From assembly GCA_044361535.1 (NCBI GenBank), contig JBIKIQ010000016.1:17972-81971 (forward strand): a stretch of 64,000 nucleotides of DNA, written 5' to 3'. How positions within the stretch are numbered: position 1 is the first letter of the stretch; each line of letters opens with the position of its first letter. The position numbers were made by a program, and so were the translations under genes. The stretch is from UBA952 sp044361535 (GTDB lineage Bacteria; Bacteroidota; Bacteroidia; Flavobacteriales_D; Crocinitomicaceae). Positions 44,981 through 53,637 of the stretch are shown here, piece after piece. The notes beneath the pieces were generated by a model. That model was not told the origin of the DNA, searched no databases, and worked only from the letters and a program-made list of their open reading frames with translations.

Positions 44981-46208
44981 ATTCCATTTTTTCTGCCGTG
45001 GAATTTTCAAAAAACGTTTCGAACGTGATGGGTTCTTTTTGAATTTTATTCTGTCCTGATTTCTTAACAAGAGTAGGTAATTTAATAATATGCGTGTTAC
45101 TGTAATAATACGTCAAAATATGTTGGTACGTAAAATTTGATTTCGCCATTTTCATTGCTCCTTCTTGGCACAATCCGACACCATGACCATATCCTCTGCC
45201 TTTCAAAAGGACAAATTCCCCTTCATCAAAACAAGAAAAGTAGGTCGATTTCAACTTAAACTCATCGCGAATATCTCGCAATGGAATTCCATATTTTGGC
45301 AGCACAAAGAATGCTTTTCTATTTTCTTGTTTGAAATGAAATTGCTGATAGGAAAAGAAAGAATCTGATTCTGGTATGTAATAGTTTTGCTTGAAAAAGG
45401 AAACCCATTTGGTTTTTGAAATTTTTTTCTCCCAATTTGCTTGCTTGGTATAAATACAAAATGTATCGCGAAAAGATGTCAAATAAGGAATAGATTCATT
45501 CCAGATATAATCTGACTCCGATGTTTGACCTCCGCAATTGGCATGAAAAAATCCTTCAACAAATGAATTATCGGCATGAACCAACACCTCTTGTTTGGTT
45601 TCATTTACCGCCTGTAGAATGGTATTGGAAAAACGCCATTTATTGTGATACGCCTGACAGTGAACACGATCACATAAGTCAAACCCATCTTTGCCATGTC
45701 TGTTCAAATTTTTTATGGCGTAGGTTCTACTTAAAATCGCCTGCGCTTTGTAATATTCAAGGTGATGACCTACCCCACCCTCTGATTCTACAACGCCAGC
45801 GATGTAATCCTCCAGATGAACCACGTTAATAATCGAAAGTCCGTTTTTATTGCGTGTGATTTCAAAATCACCAACGTATTTTCTGGGTTTAATTTCTGTG
45901 GCTTTTTGAGTAAGTGTTAAAAAACCATTCGATTGATTTTGAATTAACTTAATCTTTTTATAAACCCCTATTTCTAGGACTCCAAAAATTAATTTCACTT
46001 TAGAGCTATCGGTTGCAATAATGTCAACAAAATCGGAATTATTCAATTCACCTATATAAAGTGTGTCTGCATATATTGAATAACTGGATTCGTTGTATGA
46101 AAAACTAATTCTATTTATTTTATCTCCGGAAAAAACGGCAATACGAAGGGATTGTGCGTATCCAAACGACATTAAGGATATGGCGATAAAAAAGATCGTC
46201 TTCACCAT
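44979..46208 (-). CDS. SpoIID/LytB domain protein, predicted periplasmic
   Basis: 409 residues from the ATG at 46208; an upstream ATG five codons earlier is less likely because it precedes the signal peptide. Signal peptide ends at FGYAQ. Residues about 130-340 carry the SpoIID/LytB domain: LEDYIAGVVESEGGVGHHLEYYKAQAILSRTYAIKNL, CDRVHCQAYH, FFHANCGGQTSESDYIW and the C-terminal RGYGHGVGLCQEGAMKMA. Related enzymes cleave peptidoglycan glycan strands (lytic transglycosylase SpoIID) or modulate amidases (LytB). In a non-sporulating organism the likely role is wall remodelling. It is probably the first gene after rpmH on the opposite strand. Confidence 0.88.
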   Translation of the reverse strand: MVKTIFFIAISLMSFGYAQSLRIAVFSGDKINRISFSYNESSYSIYADTLYIGELNNSDFVDIIATDSSKVKLIFGVLEIGVYKKIKLIQNQSNGFLTLTQKATEIKPRKYVGDFEITRNKNGLSIINVVHLEDYIAGVVESEGGVGHHLEYYKAQAILSRTYAIKNLNRHGKDGFDLCDRVHCQAYHNKWRFSNTILQAVNETKQEVLVHADNSFVEGFFHANCGGQTSESDYIWNESIPYLTSFRDTFCIYTKQANWEKKISKTKWVSFFKQNYYIPESDSFFSYQQFHFKQENRKAFFVLPKYGIPLRDIRDEFKLKSTYFSCFDEGEFVLLKGRGYGHGVGLCQEGAMKMAKSNFTYQHILTYYYSNTHIIKLPTLVKKSGQNKIQKEPITFETFFENSTAEKME

Positions 46209-46244
46209 TGAACAAAAATACACTGGTAAATTTGAGGAAAATCG

Positions 46245-47378
46245 TTACTCAGAGATAGTTTTCAACAATGAATGTGCAACTTTCTTACTTGCACCTTGCC
46301 CACCTAATTTATCGCGCAAAAGCTCAAAATTTGTAAGCATTCTTTCCCGGTAATTTTCATCATTAAGTAATAGATCTAATTCTTGACGAATTTTATCAGC
46401 ATTGCAATCACCCTGTATTAACTCTTTGACAACCTGCTGATTCATAATCAAATTCACTAACGAAATATATTTAATTTTAATTAATGATCGCGCAATGAAA
46501 TAAGAAATCCATGATCCTTTGTAGCAAACTACTTCTGGAATATTGATAAGTGCTGTTTCTAATGTTGCCGTACCCGAAGTGACGATTGCAGCCTCAGAAT
46601 TACTTAGCAAATCATAGGTCTGACCAAATACAATCTTACATCCCTGTTTTTCAAATTCCTCGTACATTTTTGAAGATTGGTTGGGAGCTCCTGCAATCAC
46701 AATTTGATGATTTTTCAAGGATTTAACTGCATCAAGCATTATTGGGAGTTTTACTTTGATTTCTTGCTTTCTACTCCCGGGAAGAATCGAAATTATAGGT
46801 TGCTGAGATAACTTATTTTTACGTAAAAAATCTTCCCTAGATAATTTAATTTGATTAAAATTTGCAAGCTCATCCAAAAGGGGATGTCCAACATATTCTG
46901 TTTCGTACTCAAATTGTTTATAAAAGTCATTTTCAAAAGGAAGAATTGAATACATCTTATCCACGGAGGCTTTAATAATTTTCACCCGTGATTTTTTCCA
47001 AGCCCAAACCTGTGGAGAAATGTAATAATGAACTTTTATCCCATTAGCTTTGGCCCATTGAGCTATTCGCAAATTAAATCCGGGATAATCAATTAACAAC
47101 AACACATCCGGTTTAAATTCCAAAATGTCTTTTTTACAAAAATTGATATTCTTAAGGATTGTATTTAAGTTTAACAAAACTTCAATAAACCCCATAAAGG
47201 CAAGTTCGGATATATGTTTTACCAACGTTGCTCCTTCCTTTCTCATGCGATCTCCTCCCCAAGCCCGAACAGAAATGGAAGAATTTAATTTAGTGAGTTC
47301 CTTTAAAACATTAGCTCCGTGTAAATCACCGGATGCTTCACCGGCAATTACATAGATACGAGCTTCTTTCCCTTTCAT
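46245..47378 (-). CDS. lpxB: Lipid-A-disaccharide synthase
   Basis: 377 residues from the ATG at 47378; upstream in-frame residues do not resemble LpxB. GT19 enzyme joining UDP-2,3-diacylglucosamine and lipid X to make lipid A disaccharide. IYVIAGEASGDLHGANVLKEL, LIDYPGFNLRIAQWAK, YYISPQVWAWKKSRVKII, ILPGSRKQEIKVKLP and ATVTSGTATLETAL are signature regions. Its ATG shares a base with the stop of the small membrane protein gene, and surE lies beyond, so surE-membrane-lpxB form an operon. Confidence 0.96.
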   Translation of the reverse strand: MKGKEARIYVIAGEASGDLHGANVLKELTKLNSSISVRAWGGDRMRKEGATLVKHISELAFMGFIEVLLNLNTILKNINFCKKDILEFKPDVLLLIDYPGFNLRIAQWAKANGIKVHYYISPQVWAWKKSRVKIIKASVDKMYSILPFENDFYKQFEYETEYVGHPLLDELANFNQIKLSREDFLRKNKLSQQPIISILPGSRKQEIKVKLPIMLDAVKSLKNHQIVIAGAPNQSSKMYEEFEKQGCKIVFGQTYDLLSNSEAAIVTSGTATLETALINIPEVVCYKGSWISYFIARSLIKIKYISLVNLIMNQQVVKELIQGDCNADKIRQELDLLLNDENYRERMLTNFELLRDKLGGQGASKKVAHSLLKTISE

Positions 47379-47695
47379 TATTGAATCACATTCACATAGA
47401 GCACATAAGGCAAGTAAAGAATGGTTCCAAGAATTATTCCCATAGCTAAACCATATTTTTCTCTGTTTAAGCAGAGATAAAACCATAATAAATTAGCTAT
47501 AATGGCGAGAGATAGAAATTTACTTCGTACCATGTCCATATTGAGAAACTGTTTCCAAAGATATTCAAATGGATAATTTTGAAATTCAGCCATAATAACA
47601 ATTACAAGTGGCACAAAAACTATGGGTGATAATAAACCAATTATAAGACCTTTTGTATGTTCCCACCCCCAATTTCTTAGATTCATAAATTCCAA
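47378..47695 (-). CDS. Small membrane protein between surE and lpxB
   Basis: 105 residues with about three transmembrane helices (17-35, 59-75, 83-100). Starts MEFMNLRNWGWEHTKGL; the start may also be the fourth codon. It overlaps surE by 13 bases and shares one base with lpxB, so the three genes are transcribed together. It is a conserved companion of lpxB in many Bacteroidota, but I do not recognise a named function. Confidence 0.65.
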   Translation of the reverse strand: MEFMNLRNWGWEHTKGLIIGLLSPIVFVPLVIVIMAEFQNYPFEYLWKQFLNMDMVRSKFLSLAIIANLLWFYLCLNREKYGLAMGIILGTILYLPYVLYVNVIQ

Positions 47696-48447
47696 TTTTT
47701 AATTTCGTCAATTTTTGCATAAGCAGTCATATCAAAATGAGTAGGTACAACACTTACATAACCGGCTTTCATTACTGCTAAGTCTGTATCCTCATGCTCA
47801 TCAACATTTGAAAACTCACCTGTTAACCAATAATAAGGTTTTCCAAATTGATCCATACGTTTATCAAAACGATCCGCCCAAAAAGCATGTGCTTGTCGAG
47901 CCACTTTAAAGCCTTTAATTTCACTTACATTCACATTTGGAATATTAACATTGAGACATGTATGTTGAGGTATGACATTTGTTAATGATTGTTCAATCAG
48001 GCGTTTTGCAGCCCATTTTGCAGCAGTAAAATCTGCATCTGCCGAAAAATCAGCCAATGAAAACCCGATAGAAGGGATATTTTCCATCGCACCTTCAACA
48101 GCAGCTGACATAGTCCCAGAATAGAGCACATTTGTTGAGGTATTTTCGCCATGATTAATACCTGAAATCAATAAATCAGGCTTACCATCAAGAATTTCAT
48201 AAATTGCAAGTTTCACGCAATCAACGGGAGTTCCTGAACATGAATAAGCTCGAATGGATTCGAAACCATGATATTCATTCAATCTCAATGGATGATGGAT
48301 GGTAATCGAATGACCTGTTGCAGACTGAGGCTTGTCAGGCGCAACGACAAGAACATCTCCAAAAGATTTGGCCACTTCAATTAGGGAAGCGATTCCCTTA
48401 GAGGTTATTCCGTCGTCATTTGTAACTAATATTTTGGGCTTGCTCAT
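47683..48447 (-). CDS. surE: 5'/3'-nucleotidase SurE
   Basis: 254 residues. Metal-dependent nucleoside monophosphate phosphatase. The N-terminal ILVTNDDGITSKGIASL (ND-D motif binding the metal), VVAPDKPQSATGHSIT, CSGTPVDCVKLAIYEIL, LISGINHGENTSTNVLYSGTMSAAVEGA and STDYAAV-like end are as expected. First of three genes in the lpxB operon. The 324-base gap upstream separates it from the divergent ATPase gene. Confidence 0.96.
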   Translation of the reverse strand: MSKPKILVTNDDGITSKGIASLIEVAKSFGDVLVVAPDKPQSATGHSITIHHPLRLNEYHGFESIRAYSCSGTPVDCVKLAIYEILDGKPDLLISGINHGENTSTNVLYSGTMSAAVEGAMENIPSIGFSLADFSADADFTAAKWAAKRLIEQSLTNVIPQHTCLNVNIPNVNVSEIKGFKVARQAHAFWADRFDKRMDQFGKPYYWLTGEFSNVDEHEDTDLAVMKAGYVSVVPTHFDMTAYAKIDEIKNWNL

Positions 48448-48608
48448 AATCTTCGTTACGAAATTAGTGAATATAATCGAAATGAAAATAATTCAATTTT
48501 TTTCACTATATTTAATTTGCTTAAATATCATTGGAAATACGGTGTTTTAATTTATAAAATGGTGATTTAAATCACTTTTTGCAATGATTAAATATCATTT
48601 AAAACTTA

Positions 48609-48656
48609 TTTTTGAAATGTTTAGATTGCAAATTTTACTATTTTTTGAAATGTTTA
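48609..48656 (+). repeat. Two 15-bp direct repeats upstream of the AAA ATPase promoter
   Basis: Identical TTTTTGAAATGTTTA at 48609-48623 and 48642-48656, spaced 33 bases start to start, about three helical turns, and 68-115 bases upstream of the TTG of the promoter. The phasing could suit a regulator bound to one face of the DNA, but it could be chance in AT-rich DNA. Confidence 0.5.
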
Positions 48657-48723
48657 CAATACAATTAAACATATTTATGTAATTTAAAAATTGCAATTTA
48701 TAATTAATTTTGACATTTTGGTA

Positions 48724-48754
48724 TTGCAAAAATGGAGTTATTTATGTACCTTTG
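48724..48754 (+). promoter_or_regulatory. Bacteroidota-type promoter for the AAA ATPase gene
   Basis: TTG at 48724-48726, a 20-base spacer and TACCTTTG at 48747-48754, a close match to the class consensus. The ATG at 48772 follows 17 bases after the box. Confidence 0.75.
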
Positions 48755-48771
48755 GGTAAAAATCAGGAAAG

Positions 48772-49959
48772 ATGAACGAGCTAATTGCAACACACGAAGA
48801 CATACTAAAAAACTTCCAATCAAGGTTTGAAAGGACCATGGACATTGACTGGAATGACCGATTAATTGGTCTTACTGGAGCACGTGGTGTTGGAAAAACT
48901 TCTTTTCTAATTAATCATATCATCAAAAATTTAGCGGATAAAAACAAAGCGCTTTACATTAGCATGGATGACATTCACCTATCTACAATGAAATTAGTAG
49001 AATGCGCTGATACTTGGGTAAAACAAGGTGGCACTCACCTATTTATTGATGAAATACACAAATATCCTAATTGGAGTCAAGAACTGAAAAACATTTATGA
49101 CCGTTACCGCCAACTCAAAGTTGTTTTTACCGGATCTTCCCTATTGCATATTCAGTCGGGAAAAGCGGATTTAAGCAGACGAGCAGTTGTCTATGTGATG
49201 AATGGACTTTCCTTGCGCGAGTTTATCCAAATTCAAACCGGAAAAAAGTTTCCTGTAATCGAATTAGAAGATCTACTGAAAAACCATACGGAAATTGCGC
49301 GTGAAATTTCTTCGAAAATTCATCCAATTGCTCATTATATCGAATATGTGAAATACGGTTACTACCCATTCTTTTTGGAAAGTACCAAAACTTATTCGCA
49401 AAAATTGCTAAATACCATCACATTGATGCTAGAAACGGATTTACCCTACATGCGCAACGTGGAAGTAAAGTATATTCACAAATTGAAAAAGTTGGTGTAT
49501 CTGGTTTCGCATGCTCTGCCCTACCAACCTAATGTGTCAAAAATTGCTGGAGATCTGGAAGTATCGCGCAACACGGTTATGCTGTACTTAAATTATTTAG
49601 AAGATGCCAAATTGTTCAATTTGTTACAAAGTAAATCTTCAAGTGAAGCCACTTTAGCGAAGCCCGAAAAAGTGTATTTACACCACCCCAACTTAATGTA
49701 TGCCATTGGCAAAAACTCCATTCTCGAAGGAACGGTGCGTGAAAGTTTTTTCTACAACCAAGTGGCAAACGTTCATAAAGTAAATGCATCTCAACACGCT
49801 GATTTCTTTGTAAATGATACATACACCTTTGAAATTGGAGGAAAAAGTAAATCGAAAAAGCAGATTAAAGAGATACCAAATAGCTTTGTGGCAGCCGACA
49901 ATATTGAGATAGGAAATGGAAAAATGATTCCGTTGTGGTTGTTTGGATTTTTGTATTGA
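48772..49959 (+). CDS. Stand-alone AAA-family ATPase (AAA_14/DUF4143 type)
   Basis: 395 residues. Walker A GARGVGKT at 36-43 (GLTGARGVGKTSFLI), Walker B HLFIDEIHKYPNW (about 89-101), sensor VFTGSS, and a DUF4143-like C-terminal region with a winged-helix (LPYQPNVSKIAGDLEVSRNTVMLYLNYLEDA) and a predicted nuclease-like fold. Proteins of this type are frequent single genes in Bacteroidota and are often in mobile or accessory regions; their function is not established. It has its own promoter and terminator (49964-49988). Confidence 0.85.
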   Translation: MNELIATHEDILKNFQSRFERTMDIDWNDRLIGLTGARGVGKTSFLINHIIKNLADKNKALYISMDDIHLSTMKLVECADTWVKQGGTHLFIDEIHKYPNWSQELKNIYDRYRQLKVVFTGSSLLHIQSGKADLSRRAVVYVMNGLSLREFIQIQTGKKFPVIELEDLLKNHTEIAREISSKIHPIAHYIEYVKYGYYPFFLESTKTYSQKLLNTITLMLETDLPYMRNVEVKYIHKLKKLVYLVSHALPYQPNVSKIAGDLEVSRNTVMLYLNYLEDAKLFNLLQSKSSSEATLAKPEKVYLHHPNLMYAIGKNSILEGTVRESFFYNQVANVHKVNASQHADFFVNDTYTFEIGGKSKSKKQIKEIPNSFVAADNIEIGNGKMIPLWLFGFLY

Positions 49960-49963
49960 TAAA

Positions 49964-49988
49964 AAAAGACCCCAAAGCGTGGTCTTTT
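49964..49988 (+). terminator. Terminator after the AAA ATPase gene
   Basis: Stem AAAAGACC / GGTCTTTT around a nine-base loop, with A's before and T's after. It lies five bases after the ATPase stop codon and also just after the end of the convergent T9SS gene, so it may serve both directions. Confidence 0.85.
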
Positions 49989-50009
49989 ATATTAGAAAGT
50001 TCATATCCA

Positions 50010-51359
50010 TTACTCCTTCACAATCTGTGCAGGTTGGTAATTTCCTTCAATTTTCAAGGTATAAATCCCTTTTGAAAGAGAGGAAAGATTTACTTCTGTT
50101 TCTGTTCCAATTAATTTTCCTTTGAATACTTCTCTTCCCATTTGATCAAAAATTGAGAATGATTGATTCATGTTCTTATCTCCTTTGATGGTGATTGTGT
50201 GTGAGGTTGGGTTAGGGAAGGTTGAAACTTCTAATTGATTAGATAATAACTCAAGAGAACCAACATTTGGATTAAGTTTGGCGACACCACTCGTAAATAC
50301 CAAACCAGCAGGATTATTATCAATTGATGAAAAAAAACCAAATCCAGAAGCGGATGCTCCTCCGACAAAAAGTTCACCATTATAAAAAGCAGAACAAGTA
50401 CCACCTGAACAAAAATTATTTGCAATTGGAATCCATTGACTTCCATTAAATTTAATGAGTGGGGATAATTGTTGAAGAGGAGCAATAGAATGCGCCAAAT
50501 AAAGTTCATTATTTAGAACTTTAAGGTGTTGGGTGCCATAAGTAACCTCGGCTACCGGGTAACTATTTTGAAGTCCAGGAGGAATATTATATGGCATACT
50601 ACTGGGATAATCACTCCAATTGTTCCCATTAAATTTTGCGATATTTTTAATTGTTAACCCTCCTATTGATGTAAAATAACCAAGAACATGAAGTTCACCG
50701 TTATAACTCTCCATATCATATATTATGGGAGTTGAAGTTGTGATTCCATTACAATTAATCCAATTACCTGATTGATATTTGAAAAGACCTTGAGAATTAC
50801 CAATATATAAGGAATTATTAAAATCATCAATACAGTTAGCGTTAATGAATTCCCATTCTATCGTTTCATTTGTTGTACTATTATATTTGAATATACGTGA
50901 ACTAGTAGCGATATATAATTCACCATTAAACACATGTAAATCCCCACAGGGAATAGAAACATTTTGTTGAATTATTGAGTTAAAAAAAGTAACCTCTTGA
51001 ATAGAATTTCCATCCCATTGGTATAATTTGTCTGATGAAAAGAACAGTTTATTATCATAAACCTCTAAATCGCGAACTCTAGTGTTTTGTAAAAAATCTC
51101 CATTACCTAGGGAATTCCAAACATTTCCATTCCATCTTGCAATACAATGGGCTACAATGCCACCTACACCAGTAAAATTCCCTCCAATATATAGTTCATT
51201 ATTATAATTACAAAAACTATTCACTTCGGTAGATAAACCATTTGAATTGGGATCAAAAGCACCTGACGGTGCAGGAAAAGGTGTTGCAAGCACCCACATT
51301 TGGGAATGGGAATTTATAGTCATCACTAAAATTCCAAAAATTAAAAACAATTTTTTCAT
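50010..51359 (-). CDS. T9SS type A cargo protein, beta-propeller-like repeats (paralogue 1)
   Basis: 449 residues. Signal peptide (to NSHSQ) then repeated units of the form LYIGGNFTGVGGIVAHCIARWNGNVWNSLGNG and LHVLGYFTSIGGLTIKNIAKFNGNNW, separated by about 40-50 residues, which suggests a kelch/WD-like propeller. The last 70 residues are a type A T9SS sorting domain (FPNPTSHTITIKG, then KGIYTLKIEGNYQPAQIVKE). Tandem with the next gene, 11 bases apart. Target of the type IX secretion system; the ligand is unknown. Confidence 0.88.
   Translation of the reverse strand: MKKLFLIFGILVMTINSHSQMWVLATPFPAPSGAFDPNSNGLSTEVNSFCNYNNELYIGGNFTGVGGIVAHCIARWNGNVWNSLGNGDFLQNTRVRDLEVYDNKLFFSSDKLYQWDGNSIQEVTFFNSIIQQNVSIPCGDLHVFNGELYIATSSRIFKYNSTTNETIEWEFINANCIDDFNNSLYIGNSQGLFKYQSGNWINCNGITTSTPIIYDMESYNGELHVLGYFTSIGGLTIKNIAKFNGNNWSDYPSSMPYNIPPGLQNSYPVAEVTYGTQHLKVLNNELYLAHSIAPLQQLSPLIKFNGSQWIPIANNFCSGGTCSAFYNGELFVGGASASGFGFFSSIDNNPAGLVFTSGVAKLNPNVGSLELLSNQLEVSTFPNPTSHTITIKGDKNMNQSFSIFDQMGREVFKGKLIGTETEVNLSSLSKGIYTLKIEGNYQPAQIVKE
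50059..50109 (-). repeat. 51-bp identical segment shared by the two tandem T9SS genes (copy 1)
   Basis: Identical to 51420-51470. It encodes part of the sorting domain (around GTETEVNLSSLSKGIYT). Sorting-domain codons are much more alike between the two genes than the propeller region, consistent with recent duplication or gene conversion. Confidence 0.85.
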
Positions 51360-51370
51360 ATTAAATTTAT

Positions 51371-52663
51371 TTACTCCTTCACAATCTGCGCAGGTTGATA
51401 ATTTCCATCAATTTTTAATGTATAAATCCCTTTTGAAAGAGAGGAAAGATTTACTTCTGTTTCTGTTCCAGTTAATTTTCCTTTGAACACTTCACGCCCC
51501 ATTTGGTCGGAGATCTGGAAAGATTGATTCATATTGTTTTCTCCTTTGATGGTAATGGAATTGGATGTAGGGTTGGGGAAGATTGAAAACTCAATTGTAT
51601 TTTTCTCTTTTAGATTAGTAAGATTGGGATCAAGTTTTACTAAATGTGCAACTGGGATGCCGTTTGTTGGAAATAAATAGCTGAATTGTCCTCCACAAAA
51701 TAATTCATTATTATAAATAATTGAACAAGCTCCAAATTCTGATGTATTATAAGCAAGTTGAACCCAATTAGTCCCATTAAACTTTGTTAAAGGTGAAATA
51801 ATAAAAGTTGCATTTGAGATGACAGTTGAAAAGGTTCCTGCTAAATATAATTCATTGTTTATTTTACTCAAGTGGTTAACTCCAGAAATCCATTGGGTTG
51901 TTACAGGAAAATAACCCTGAGGTAAATTAGGATTACTCCAATTAGCACCATCAAATTTTGCAAAGTTTCTTATGCTTATACCACCAATTGTTTGAAAATT
52001 ACCTAACGCATATAATTCTCCATTAAAACTTTCAATTTCCATGATTAAAGGTGTTCCTGTAGTAACTCCATTCATATTTATCCAGGATCCATTTTGTAAT
52101 TTATATAAGCCGTCAGAAGTTCCTATATAAATTGAACCGTTATAATCTTCAATACATTGAATTATTCCGCTACTATTCATTATTTCAGAAAAATTAGATC
52201 CATCAAAAACTATTATCCCCCCATTTCCATTATTCCCATCAAAAGAAACGATATAAAGAGAATTATTAAAAACATGAAGTTCCCCTCCTAAAATAGAAAC
52301 ATTTGATTGTTGTGTTTGGCTGTAATATGTTACCTCTTGTATGGAATTCCCATCCCACTTGTATAATTTATCTGATGTGAAATACAATGCTCCATTGTAT
52401 TTAATCATATCCTTAACAGGTGTTTGCAACGTATTTCCAACACCAAGAGTTGACCAATTATTGCCATTCCAGTTTGCAATGTAATGAGCAACTATTCCAC
52501 CAATAGAGGTAAAATTACCAGAAACTATTAAATCATTATTGAATTCATACATTGAAGTAATTGGTCCGTTTGCATCTTGAAAAGGTGTTGCTGGTCCCCA
52601 CATTTGGCAATGGAGATTAGTAGCCATTAATACTACTCCAAGTATTATTAAAAGTTTTTTCAT
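51371..52663 (-). CDS. T9SS type A cargo protein, beta-propeller-like repeats (paralogue 2)
   Basis: 430 residues. Signal peptide (to NLHCQ), then LIVSGNFTSIGGIVAHYIANWNGNNWSTLGVG and LYALGNFQTIGGISIRNFAKFDGANW repeats, and a type A sorting domain (FPNPTSNSITIKGEN, then KGIYTLKIDGNYQPAQIVKE). Close relative of the preceding gene: same N-terminal MKKL...MW start and nearly identical C-terminus, but diverged in the middle. The sorting-domain DNA is shared (51420-51470). Probably in the same transcript, though each may have its own promoter. Confidence 0.88.
   Translation of the reverse strand: MKKLLIILGVVLMATNLHCQMWGPATPFQDANGPITSMYEFNNDLIVSGNFTSIGGIVAHYIANWNGNNWSTLGVGNTLQTPVKDMIKYNGALYFTSDKLYKWDGNSIQEVTYYSQTQQSNVSILGGELHVFNNSLYIVSFDGNNGNGGIIVFDGSNFSEIMNSSGIIQCIEDYNGSIYIGTSDGLYKLQNGSWINMNGVTTGTPLIMEIESFNGELYALGNFQTIGGISIRNFAKFDGANWSNPNLPQGYFPVTTQWISGVNHLSKINNELYLAGTFSTVISNATFIISPLTKFNGTNWVQLAYNTSEFGACSIIYNNELFCGGQFSYLFPTNGIPVAHLVKLDPNLTNLKEKNTIEFSIFPNPTSNSITIKGENNMNQSFQISDQMGREVFKGKLTGTETEVNLSSLSKGIYTLKIDGNYQPAQIVKE
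51420..51470 (-). repeat. 51-bp identical segment shared by the two tandem T9SS genes (copy 2)
   Basis: Identical to 50059-50109; see that entry for the coding part it covers. Confidence 0.85.
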
Positions 52664-52671
52664 TTGTTATT

Positions 52672-52992
52672 TCAATTTTTATATTTAAGACTAACTAAAT
52701 CAGTGACAATTATTTCCTTCACAAGCACAACGACATTATTTTGTATTTCAATATCGAGTCGAATAATTTTGTGTGTGTTTCTACAATGCTCTTTCAAATT
52801 ATCAAATTGAGGATTATCAAAAATAATTCCGTCTACTATTGGTCGTGGATAAATCAAAGTAGGAACTTTATTTAATTTACAAGTAAAGAAAGGCTGTCCT
52901 AAATTTCGATGTAATTCAGGACAACCAAATTGATTTGCATAATTCTGGACTTCTTGATCCAAAATTGGACAAATCTTATTTAAGTCTGTCAT
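52672..52992 (-). CDS. Small hypothetical protein downstream of the beta-barrel gene
   Basis: 106 residues from the ATG at 52992; a TTG one codon earlier is rejected. Cytoplasmic, soluble, no signal. It contains cysteines C8, C24 and C34 (ICPILDQE, FGCPELHRN, FFTCKL) and a late His (LKEHCRNTHK), which might bind a metal. Its ATG shares a base with the stop of the upstream barrel gene (TGATG), so it is translationally coupled to it. No family recognised. Confidence 0.6.
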   Translation of the reverse strand: MTDLNKICPILDQEVQNYANQFGCPELHRNLGQPFFTCKLNKVPTLIYPRPIVDGIIFDNPQFDNLKEHCRNTHKIIRLDIEIQNNVVVLVKEIIVTDLVSLKYKN

Positions 52993-53573
52993 CAAAACTT
53001 AAACGTCAATCCAAAATTGGCAACTGATAATCCATAGCCAACCTCTGCATAGCCACCAACCTTGTCAGAGAACATGTAGCGTGCACCAGCAAAAATTTGA
53101 TAACCTAGTGGTGTCCCTAACGAAACATCGTAATTTGCTTCGTTGAAAGATGGATCACTTGATGTCCATTTGTAACTATAATTTAAATATCCTATCCCTA
53201 CACCAATATACGGATCAAATTTGTCGTTGCGAACCGAAAAATGGTAAGCACCTCTAGCCATTACGGATAAAGTAGACCATCTGTAGGAATAATCGTAGTT
53301 AAACCCATCAACCCATTTACCACCATAGCTTGAATAAGAAATGGCTACTCCAAGTCCAAAACGATCGGTTACAGCACGTTCATAACTCGCGTATGCAGGA
53401 CCAAAACCCGAAAACTTGTATCCACTATTCGCTTGATAAGCAGATAACAATCTTCCATAGCCTAAACCTAAACCATATCCGGCTTGAATAAAGTTGTTTT
53501 CTTTCTCAAATGCTTGTGCATTTACTTGTTGTATCGATATAAATACCGATAGAATTAATAGAATTTTTTTCAT
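52992..53573 (-). CDS. Outer-membrane beta-barrel protein, OmpA/OmpW-like (8-stranded)
   Basis: 193 residues from the ATG at 53573; upstream in-frame residues are not a plausible signal. Signal peptide (KKILLILSVFISIQQVNA), then eight strands with Gly/Tyr-rich turns (NFIQAGYGLGLGYGRLLSAY, VGIGYLNYSYKWTSSD, GGYAEVGYGLSVANFGLTFKF). Ends in a terminal Phe. Divergent from the XRE regulator gene, with an inverted repeat in between (53614-53637) that may be its operator. Function as a porin or adhesin is not known. Confidence 0.85.
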   Translation of the reverse strand: MKKILLILSVFISIQQVNAQAFEKENNFIQAGYGLGLGYGRLLSAYQANSGYKFSGFGPAYASYERAVTDRFGLGVAISYSSYGGKWVDGFNYDYSYRWSTLSVMARGAYHFSVRNDKFDPYIGVGIGYLNYSYKWTSSDPSFNEANYDVSLGTPLGYQIFAGARYMFSDKVGGYAEVGYGLSVANFGLTFKF

Positions 53574-53613
53574 AAATATAAATTTTAGTTTGACAAATAT
53601 AAAATAAATCCAC

Positions 53614-53637
53614 AAACTAACCATATGTGTTTAGTTT
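53614..53637. promoter_or_regulatory. Candidate operator: AAACTAA inverted repeat between the barrel and XRE genes
   Basis: AAACTAA (53614-53620) and TTAGTTT (53631-53637) form a perfect inverted repeat with a ten-base centre. A third half-site-like TTTTAGTTTG is at 53584-53593. The position between a divergent XRE-family gene (53669) and an outer-membrane gene (start 53573) is typical for autoregulation. This is inference from spacing and symmetry. Confidence 0.45.

Larger units (their letters stand above)
48448..48771. other. AT-rich intergenic region (324 bp) with two 15-bp direct repeats
   Basis: The gap between divergent surE and the AAA ATPase gene is very AT-rich. It holds no gene-sized ORF with coding character. 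It contains a Bacteroidota promoter for the ATPase at 48724-48754 and two copies of TTTTTGAAATGTTTA at 48609-48623 and 48642-48656, 33 bases apart, as well as several ATTGCAA-like words. No surE promoter of good quality was seen. Confidence 0.7.

Noticed and set aside
48448..48771. AT-rich gap as a replication origin
   Set aside because: No dnaA, no cluster of DnaA boxes and no skew information can be seen; only promoter and short repeats are supported.
50231..50509. 92-residue frame inside the T9SS paralogue
   Set aside because: Same-strand out-of-frame shadow of the cargo gene without homology.
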